Below, piece after piece: positions 57,431 to 64,000 of a DNA stretch of 64,000 bases. The position numbers were made by a program, and so were the translations under genes. Within the stretch, counting starts at the first letter, position 1. Each line of letters opens with the position of its first letter. Source of the stretch: Polyangiaceae bacterium (GTDB lineage: Bacteria; Myxococcota_A; Polyangia; Polyangiales; Polyangiaceae); NCBI GenBank assembly GCA_009781005.1, contig WQYX01000003.1:1-64000 (forward strand), written 5' to 3'. The notes under the pieces were generated by a model that was not told the DNA's origin, did no database searches, and saw only the letters and a list, made by a program, of their open reading frames with translations.

Positions 57431-57536
57431 CCGGCCAAAGAGATGCGAGCCCGCCGAGGCGCGAGGCCGGAGGCGTACTTGAAGTACGGGGGGAGGCCGA
57501 GCAACGAAGGCGGGCGACGCATATCTGCAGGCCGGA
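57431..57536 (-). repeat. Dispersed repeat family C, copy 2 (inverted relative to copy 1)
   Basis: CCGGCCAAAGAGATGCGAGCCCGCCGAGGC...GTACTTGAAGTACGGGGGGAGGCCGAGCAACGAAGGCGGGCGACGCATATCTGCAGGCCGG. Confidence 0.92.
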
Positions 57537-57860
57537 CTAAGCGACGTACGGGCTAGCGCCCGGGGCAACCATGCTCGCGAAGGTGCCGTGAAGCATCACG
57601 GTGCGGCCACCGTTGTCGACGTAGACACGGACGTCATCGACGACGTGCGCGACGTTTTCGTGCGCGCCGAGCATCATCACGAGCCGATCGGGACTGTCGG
57701 GCGCGACGTCGACGCCAACGAGGTGCTCAGCAGCATCGAGCAGCAGGCGAGCAGGCAATTCTCCGCGCAGTCTCGTCCGCGGCCCTGTTTCGCAGACCAC
57801 AATCACCATGTGCTGCGCGGGATCATGAGAGTAGCTCGTAGCGTACTGCTCGGAAAGCAT
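57537..57860 (-). CDS. Hypothetical protein
   Basis: MLSEQYATSYSHDPAQHMVIVVCETGPRTRLRGELPARLLLDAAEH... Confidence 0.6.
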   Translation of the reverse strand: MLSEQYATSYSHDPAQHMVIVVCETGPRTRLRGELPARLLLDAAEHLVGVDVAPDSPDRLVMMLGAHENVAHVVDDVRVYVDNGGRTVMLHGTFASMVAPGASPYVA

Positions 57861-57958
57861 AACGCCATCGTAGGGATGCCCCCTTCGCTGCGCCAGGCAG
57901 TCTCCTGCCGCAAAAAGCGACATGCAACCATGACACAGCCATCGCTGCTCTTGCGCTG

Positions 57959-58288
57959 TCAGACGGGGTGCATCTTTTTGAAAACTTCCCTGATGAGCGA
58001 TTTAACAACGAGAGCATGAAAAGGCGAGATTAGATAAAAATAAACAGAACCCAACGCGTTATGAAATTTGACGACTGTGGAAAAGGAAATCGCCTGTTCG
58101 CTGTCCGGCAGACGCTCCACGTAAACGGAGAAATAGGCCTTTAGATGTTTGTCATTCAGAGAGATGACGGTTTCATGGTCCGATTTCCCTTCGGAAGTCA
58201 TAATTCCGTAATTCGTACCGTTTCGGATGGCGCGTTCGAACTCCTGGACGTCCCATCCGCCCGATTTTAGCCCGAGAGGCTTAACCAA
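57959..58288 (-). pseudogene. N-terminally truncated DUF2867-like protein fragment
   Basis: VKPLGLKSGG...KHLKAYFSVYVERLPDSEQAISFSTVVKFHNALGSVYFYLISPFHALVVKSLIREVFKKM; lower GC than neighbours. Confidence 0.6.
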
Positions 58289-58296
58289 GGCTTCAG

Positions 58297-58325
58297 GCGC
58301 GACCTTGCACGTGGAAGGTCGCGCC
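58297..58325 (-). terminator. Strong hairpin downstream of 58348-59517 (no clear U-tract)
   Basis: GGCGCGACCTTgcacgtggAAGGTCGCGCC. Confidence 0.5.
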
Positions 58326-58347
58326 CTGGCTTCGCGTCGCTCGCGGC

Positions 58348-59517
58348 CTATTTCTGCGTGGTTGCCGCGGCGAGCGCCTGTTGTTGCTGCTGGAGCATCT
58401 GCGCCACTGCGCGCGACTGATCAATGGCAAACTGCTTCACTTCGCGATTCGGTGAAGTCGCAAGCTTGTTCAGAAGCGCTGTCAGCTTTTGCATGTCGCG
58501 CAACTGGAGAAGCGCCTGGAAATAGTTGTGCGCGAGGCGAACGTCCTGTTGAACGAGTGCCTCCTGCGGGGCGAGCAACTTGACGACCTCGTCGAGCTTG
58601 CTGGATTGGCCGTAGAGAGCGGAGAGGACGAGCAGCGGGATGGGGTCGCTCGGGGCGCGATCTACGCCGCGCTTGGCAAATGCGATCGCCTTGTCTCGCG
58701 TTTTCTCATCGTTTGCAAAGAAGCCCTGGAGCGCAACGAACGGTGCGGCTGTTTTTGCATTGACCGGAGCATTTGCGAGCTCTTCGATCTGTTCGACGGC
58801 CTTGTCTTCGTTTTCCGATTCTTTGATGAAGTTGAACAGATAAACCCACGCATCCACGTTGCCGGGTTGGATCTGAATCGCGTGTTCGACAGATTCGCGC
58901 TCAACTTTCGTGTCTTTCTTCGCTCGATAAAGTTTTGCCAGATGCAGACTCGGGTACGGATTGTCCTTCATGAGGTTTTGGGCGCCCTTGAGGGTGCCCT
59001 CTGCCTTGTCCAACTTCTCCTGCGCAAGCTGTGAAATGCCGAGCGCGAGCCAGTCGCCGCCATCGCCACCGCGGGCAACGATCTTTGCGAGCACGGGTTC
59101 GGCCTTCGCGTGAAACTCGTGCTTCATGAGCTCCTGCGCGTAGATACGGCCACGATTGAGATCTTCCTGGTCCTCGTTCCAGTGCTTCTCGAGACCTGCG
59201 AGCAAATCATCTCGACCGATGGCGATTGGGCGGCCCTGATCATCTTGCACCTGCACTGCGGGGCCGTTGAAGCCGAGAAGCTTCCACACCTGATCCATGG
59301 TCAGTGCAACCGGACCGTTGACGATCTCCTTTTCAACTTGCTGACCGTTTGCACCAAGTGGAATGAGAACGAGTGCCTGCGCGGGCACACCATTTGGAAA
59401 TGACTGAATTGGCGCGAGAATGGCGGCTCCGCCGGTGATGGCGACACCGCCACCGCCATTGGGCGACGAGTTACCGGGGAATGGGGGCTTGGGAGGGGCA
59501 GTGGTAGTCTGGCTCAT
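58348..59517 (-). CDS. TPR-like repeat protein
   Basis: ALGISQLAQEKLDKAEGTLKGAQNLMKDNPYPSLHLAKLYRAKKDTKVERESVEHAIQIQPGNVDAWVYLFNF. Confidence 0.75.
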   Translation of the reverse strand: MSQTTTAPPKPPFPGNSSPNGGGGVAITGGAAILAPIQSFPNGVPAQALVLIPLGANGQQVEKEIVNGPVALTMDQVWKLLGFNGPAVQVQDDQGRPIAIGRDDLLAGLEKHWNEDQEDLNRGRIYAQELMKHEFHAKAEPVLAKIVARGGDGGDWLALGISQLAQEKLDKAEGTLKGAQNLMKDNPYPSLHLAKLYRAKKDTKVERESVEHAIQIQPGNVDAWVYLFNFIKESENEDKAVEQIEELANAPVNAKTAAPFVALQGFFANDEKTRDKAIAFAKRGVDRAPSDPIPLLVLSALYGQSSKLDEVVKLLAPQEALVQQDVRLAHNYFQALLQLRDMQKLTALLNKLATSPNREVKQFAIDQSRAVAQMLQQQQQALAAATTQK

Positions 59518-59633
59518 GACAGGGCTGCGGAAGCTAGCACGGAACGCACAAGGAAGTCCGCTTTGCGCCTATTGAGGTGCTGCAGCCGCTTTTCCCAGCG
59601 TCTCGAGGGAGTACACGGCTGCCGCACCGTGGC

Positions 59634-59664
59634 GCAACTGTACTCCCGTAAGGAGTATAGTTGC
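59634..59664. other. Perfect-arm hairpin
   Basis: GCAACTgTACTCCcgtaaGGAGTAtAGTTGC adjacent to family A copy. Confidence 0.7.
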
Positions 59665-59668
59665 CAGG

Positions 59669-59858
59669 CCGCTTTTCAAGTTGACGCGAGGTCGAGGCGG
59701 GGCATGAGATGCGACCGGACTCGAACTGCACGGAGTCCACGAAGTGGACGGAGTGCAGTGAGAGCGACGGAGCGAAGCGAAGTGAACAGCCTTGGTGGGC
59801 TTTGAGGACCGCACCGCAGGCCCCAACGATGAGATCGCGGCAAATCGAAAGCGGCCTA
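59669..59858 (-). repeat. Dispersed repeat family A, long copy (inverted)
   Basis: GGCCGCTTTTCAAGTTGACGCG...CGCGGCAAATCGAAAGCGGCCTA; CTA is the TAG stop of the minus-strand gene 59856-60347. Confidence 0.92.
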
Positions 59859-60347
59859 ATGGCGGAACCAGGGGCACTTCGCAAGGAGTTCCTTGCTACG
59901 TGAACGATCGCACCGGACACCCACGACAACGCCTGTCATCTCGAGGTCGGTGCATGTCTGAACCGTCTCGTAATTCGCTTCGTCCTTGGGGTCCGTCTTC
60001 ACCGCGCATGTGCCAAGACGCACGATCTCGTTACGGTAGCCCCCACGCTCGGCGCTGTAGCTTGCAACGAGTTCGGCTTCGAGCCGGTCGCCTGCCTTGA
60101 TATTCGGCGCGCATTCGCTGAACGCCTTGTTGGCGCGAACGAACTTGCGTGCCGTGCCCGGGCAGTCAGGGAAGTTTAGTTCGAGATCCATTGTGCCGGT
60201 CCGTCCGGCAGCGATGTTGCCGTAACGCTGGACCTGATGGACTTCCACGGTTGTCGTGTAGTGTTCCGGCTTTTCCTTGCAGCCTTCCGTCAGTATCAGC
60301 GCCGGCGCCAAAAGAGTGAAAACGAGAGAGCGATTCACGAGAGACAT
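59856..60347 (-). CDS. Hypothetical lipoprotein
   Basis: LLAPALILTEGCKEKPEHYTTTVEVHQVQRYG; start overlaps the channel gene. Confidence 0.65.
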   Translation of the reverse strand: MSLVNRSLVFTLLAPALILTEGCKEKPEHYTTTVEVHQVQRYGNIAAGRTGTMDLELNFPDCPGTARKFVRANKAFSECAPNIKAGDRLEAELVASYSAERGGYRNEIVRLGTCAVKTDPKDEANYETVQTCTDLEMTGVVVGVRCDRSRSKELLAKCPWFRH

Positions 60348-61450
60348 GCGGCCACCATCGCGACGAGACTAAGAACGGGAACGAGGATACGAGATACACG
60401 GAAGACAATTGGAACATGTTCTTCCTTCACGAGAAACATCCACCATGTGGAGATCATCCCGAACAAGAGTGAGAGGTAGACGCCCATCATGATTTTGTCA
60501 GCGCGCGTAAGGTAGCTCGTCGATGGCAGCTCCTGCATCAGCGCGAAGTGGAAAAGGACGGCGCCCGCGAGCATGGGCGCGCCCGCGTTCGAACGAACCT
60601 CCATCTCCTCGGCGGGGACCCACATGCCGAGCAGTGAGATAATCACGATAACGAACGCCGGTACGAAAACCTTGAATGCCGCGCTCGTCGCGAAGCGCGA
60701 GATGCCAAGCGTAAAAGCATATCGGCCGTAGTACAGATCGTCGCCCTCGAAGCGATCAGGGTAGGATTGGTTGAGCGAGCGCGCTTCGACATAATCGACC
60801 TGCCAGCCGAGGGCGCGGAAACCGCGCGCGAGTTGCGTGCGCTCTTTGTCTGCGCTGAAACGGATCTGATCGATGCCGTGCGCATTGTCGTCGATGATGA
60901 TGCGGAGAGCCTGCGTGTCGAAGGGATAATTTCGCAGATTGGGCGGCGACTTGAACGAGCCATTCATTCGGTAGAGTCGAAACGTGGGCTTGTCTGCAAT
61001 AACCTCTTTGTTTTCGAGCTTCCCATTCGGAAACTGGAGATTCAAAGTCGGCATTGGCTGCGCGCTCGTAAGGCTCAAAAAGAAGTCGGCTGTGAATGTG
61101 CCCGTTTTCACGTCGTAGTCATCGACGCTGTTGAGAAGCATGCCGACTTTGACGCGCACGGGCGAGCCGGCGTTCGGCTTCGCGAACGGCGAGCGAAACA
61201 CGGTGCCACTCGGATGGAAGGGCACGCCGCCGTCCGGCGCAATGGCGAGATCGATCGGTTCAGGCGCACCGGCATCCTCGGCTTCAGGTGGCGGACTCGC
61301 GGGTGCGCTCTGTGCGACGGGCGTCGCCGCGAACGCGTCGCCGTGGTCGTCCCATCGGTGCAACGCGCCGAACGCAACGAGAACGACGACGAAGACCGAG
61401 ACGAGTTGAACTGTGAGGAAACGGAACGAGCGATTCTTTTTCGGAGACAT
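60335..61450 (-). CDS. Prokaryotic pentameric ligand-gated ion channel-like protein
   Basis: VKVGMLLNSVDDYDVKTGTFTADFFLSLTS, NLRNYPFDTQALRIIIDD; TM1-4 incl. MWVPAEEMEVRSNAGAPMLAGAVLFHFALMQELPSTSYLTRADKIMMGVYLSLLFG. Confidence 0.82.
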   Translation of the reverse strand: MSPKKNRSFRFLTVQLVSVFVVVLVAFGALHRWDDHGDAFAATPVAQSAPASPPPEAEDAGAPEPIDLAIAPDGGVPFHPSGTVFRSPFAKPNAGSPVRVKVGMLLNSVDDYDVKTGTFTADFFLSLTSAQPMPTLNLQFPNGKLENKEVIADKPTFRLYRMNGSFKSPPNLRNYPFDTQALRIIIDDNAHGIDQIRFSADKERTQLARGFRALGWQVDYVEARSLNQSYPDRFEGDDLYYGRYAFTLGISRFATSAAFKVFVPAFVIVIISLLGMWVPAEEMEVRSNAGAPMLAGAVLFHFALMQELPSTSYLTRADKIMMGVYLSLLFGMISTWWMFLVKEEHVPIVFRVSRILVPVLSLVAMVAACLS

Positions 61451-61662
61451 GATTCGGGCGCGGTGGGGACGACGGCGTCGGACAGTAGCGGAGGGAGACG
61501 CCCGACGGCCACCAAACGTGGCAGGCGGCATGCTGATCGATCGATCGTGCTGGCACAACCCGGCACGATGAAAGAATGCGGCGATCACGCGAATTGTCCG
61601 AGTTTTCGAAAGGCATCGCGCTTGCTGAAGCAAGGTCACCCTAGTCGGAGCTCGATCACGCC

Positions 61663-64000
61663 ATGGCTCTTTCGAAATTTGTCTTGTTCATGATCGTCGG
61701 CGGCGCACTCTTCTCTCTCAACTGCGGAGGCGGCGTACCGGACGCCGATCCTGGCACGATTGATAACGGCTTCGAATCCGACGATCCCACGGGTTCCACA
61801 AGTACGAACTCAACCCTTGCGGACTCAGGCGGCTCCGGTGCGGACGCGGCTCCCTCAACGAATGACAGCGCCGGTGGCTCGACCGATGCGACGCGCACCG
61901 TGGAGGAAGCCGACATCATCGAGCAAGATGGCAATCGCCTTTACGCGCTATCTCGCTACGGCGGTCTTGCGGTGGTCGACATCACCGATCCCGATCACAT
62001 GAAGGTGCTCGGCCGCAAGCGCACGGACGGCATGCCCTTCGAGATGTACGTCCGCGATGGTCGCGCGTACGTCATGCTGAACGACTTTGGTCGGTATATC
62101 CAAAAGGAAGGCGATGCTTATGGTCAGTGGGTGCAGTCGAGCGAGATCGTCGCGCTCGATCTCGCAAACCCATCCACCATAAGCGAAGTCGCGCATTATG
62201 ACGTGCCGGGCACGATTGCCGATTCGCGCCTCGTCGGCGATGCGCTTTATCTCGTTACATACGAAAACGGATATTGTTGGAATTGTAACACGCTGCCGTC
62301 CACCGTCGTCACGTCGTTCGGTGTTGCCGCGGGCGCGAATGTCACGAAGGTCGACCAGCTCGTTTTCTCTTCGCCCAACCAAGGGTATTCGGCTTGGCAG
62401 CGCAGCGTCTCGGCGACGAACCAGCGCCTCTATATTGCCGGACCGGAGTGGAATTGGACGTACGGCCAAACCAACGCGAGTTCGGTTGTCCAAGTTGTCG
62501 ACATTCAAGATCCTGCTGGGCATATGAGCAAAGGCGCGGACGTGCCCGTTGCCGGTCAGATCAATAGCCGCTGGCAAATGGACGAATACAACGGTGTCCT
62601 TCGCGTTGTAAGCCAATTCGGAAATGGCTTCTGGTCCACGAACGGCAGCATGAATCCGCTCGTGCAGACGTTCACCGTCGCGAGCTCCGACGTGATCACG
62701 CCGCTCGGGCAGACCGAGATCGTCCTGCCGAGTCCAGAATCGCTCCGCAGTGTTCGCTTCGATGGCACGCGCGGTTATGCCATCACTGCGCAACAGACCG
62801 ATCCACTCTTCACGATCGATCTGTCCGATCCCGCGCGCCCGGTGCAGTCCGGTCAGGTCACCATGCCCGGATGGATTCTCTACATGGAGCCGCGCGGCGA
62901 TCGTCTCGTCGGTTTCGGCTACGACAATACGGCGGCCTGGCAGGCAAACCTCGCCGTCTCCTTGTTCGACGTGTCGGATCTGGCGCATCCCGCGCTGCTC
63001 AAGAGTGTGTCGTTCGGCGCTGGTTGGGGAACCTTTGCCGAAGATCAAGATCGCATCCAGAAGTCTGTGAGTGTGCTCGACGACCAAGGCCTCGTGCTCG
63101 TGCCCTTTGCAAGCTACGGCCGTTGGGACAACAACACGTGCATGCCCGGGCAAAGCGGCATTCAGCTCATTGATTATTCGCGCGACACGCTCACGCTCCG
63201 CGGGCTCGCGCCGCAAGTCGGTCTTCCGCGGCGTGCCTTCCTCGCGAACAGTCGCCTGCTCGCCGTCTCCGATCGCAACGTCACGAGTTTCGATATCGGC
63301 TCGCGTGATGCGCCTCAAAAGACAGGCGAGATTGATATGTCCAATCCGGCTTATCAGATGACGGAGGTCGGCAATCAGATCGCGAGCATCACGAACGATT
63401 GGTGGACAGGCGAAGTGATGCTGTCGCTCACGCCGAAGGCGAACGCGGACGACGCCGACGTGTCAGGCAAGATCTCGCTCGCGTCGCTTGCGACGCCGAG
63501 CGCGGACACGTGCACGGGCACGGGTGGCTGGGCCTCATGGTATAGCGCCCGGATCTTCGCGAACGGCAATATGGTCTACGTGAGCGTGCCGATCTACACG
63601 TACAGCGCGACGTCGTACGGCGGGAAGGTCGTGCTCGGCGCGGTCGACGTCTCCGATCCGCAGCATCCGGCTCTCGTTGGCAAGGCCGAGATGCCGCTCA
63701 CCGAGCATCAACGCGACGACTACTACGGTTATTATTTCGGTAGCGGCTTTTGGGATGGCTACTGGTTTTACTCGTACTACGGCGGTCAGTATGGCGCGCT
63801 CGTTGGAGCCGGCGAAGGCATCGTGCAGCTCGGCTCGAAGATCGCCTACCTCGAGGTCGACGGCGAGCCAATCATGACCACGGCGGCGAACGGATATGCT
63901 TCGTACACCGTGAAACTTCATCGCAAGCTTCACGTCGCTGACTTCGTGAATCCTGCCTCGCCGGCGGTCTTCCCCGCGATCGATCTCGGCAATAGCCTCG
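61663..64000 (+). CDS. Secreted beta-propeller lipoprotein (C-terminus beyond window)
   Basis: Open frame from ATG 61663 to window end: MALSKFVLFMIVGGALFSLNCGGG...TVEEADIIEQDGNRLYALSRYGGLAVVDITDPDHMKVLGRK; absent from the supplied ORF track because no stop lies in the window. Confidence 0.85.
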   Translation, partial: MALSKFVLFMIVGGALFSLNCGGGVPDADPGTIDNGFESDDPTGSTSTNSTLADSGGSGADAAPSTNDSAGGSTDATRTVEEADIIEQDGNRLYALSRYGGLAVVDITDPDHMKVLGRKRTDGMPFEMYVRDGRAYVMLNDFGRYIQKEGDAYGQWVQSSEIVALDLANPSTISEVAHYDVPGTIADSRLVGDALYLVTYENGYCWNCNTLPSTVVTSFGVAAGANVTKVDQLVFSSPNQGYSAWQRSVSATNQRLYIAGPEWNWTYGQTNASSVVQVVDIQDPAGHMSKGADVPVAGQINSRWQMDEYNGVLRVVSQFGNGFWSTNGSMNPLVQTFTVASSDVITPLGQTEIVLPSPESLRSVRFDGTRGYAITAQQTDPLFTIDLSDPARPVQSGQVTMPGWILYMEPRGDRLVGFGYDNTAAWQANLAVSLFDVSDLAHPALLKSVSFGAGWGTFAEDQDRIQKSVSVLDDQGLVLVPFASYGRWDNNTCMPGQSGIQLIDYSRDTLTLRGLAPQVGLPRRAFLANSRLLAVSDRNVTSFDIGSRDAPQKTGEIDMSNPAYQMTEVGNQIASITNDWWTGEVMLSLTPKANADDADVSGKISLASLATPSADTCTGTGGWASWYSARIFANGNMVYVSVPIYTYSATSYGGKVVLGAVDVSDPQHPALVGKAEMPLTEHQRDDYYGYYFGSGFWDGYWFYSYYGGQYGALVGAGEGIVQLGSKIAYLEVDGEPIMTTAANGYASYTVKLHRKLHVADFVNPASPAVFPAIDLGNSL

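Noticed and set aside
1-64000. Prophage, rRNA operon, integrase or complete insertion sequence
   Set aside because: No capsid/terminase/integrase/transposase motifs and no rRNA sequence recognised in any frame.

Overview
A ~64 kb, high-GC chromosomal segment that looks like it comes from a Polyangia/myxobacteria-type genome. This is inferred from five Ser/Thr kinase-fold genes, a TIGR04563-like ribbon-helix-helix protein, a MYXO-CTERM-like tail, AgmX/PglI-like and OmpA proteins, and a kinase-GAF-sigma54 fusion. The backbone includes mnmA, a FliA-like sigma factor, purE-purK, trmO-like, a 2-oxoacid dehydrogenase E1 alpha/beta pair, a CtpA-type S41 protease, ssb, rpmE, DUF1385, prfA, HIT, serS, alpha-2-macroglobulin, tRNA-Cys and tRNA-Ala. 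A 6S-like RNA with its own promoter and terminator lies upstream of purE. The most unusual signal is a set of three unrelated families of short, hairpin-forming, non-coding dispersed repeats (called A, B and C here). They sit repeatedly on, or within a few bases of, translation stop codons of flanking genes. Family B (~143 bp, TIR GAGCGTG...CACGCTC) is flanked by a 3-bp TAA/TTA direct repeat, consistent with IS5-like (TNA-targeting) MITE insertion into stop codons. In one case it appears to have split two convergent genes that shared a CTAA stop overlap while preserving both stops. Other items are a TcmP/DUF5131 (Gp37/Gp68) divergent pair, a prokaryotic pentameric ligand-gated channel with an overlapping lipoprotein gene, a pseudokinase, a truncated low-GC DUF2867-like gene, and a repeat module embedded in frame within a coding sequence. 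No rRNA, CRISPR array, transposase or prophage core was seen. All family names come from reading motifs; no database search was run.
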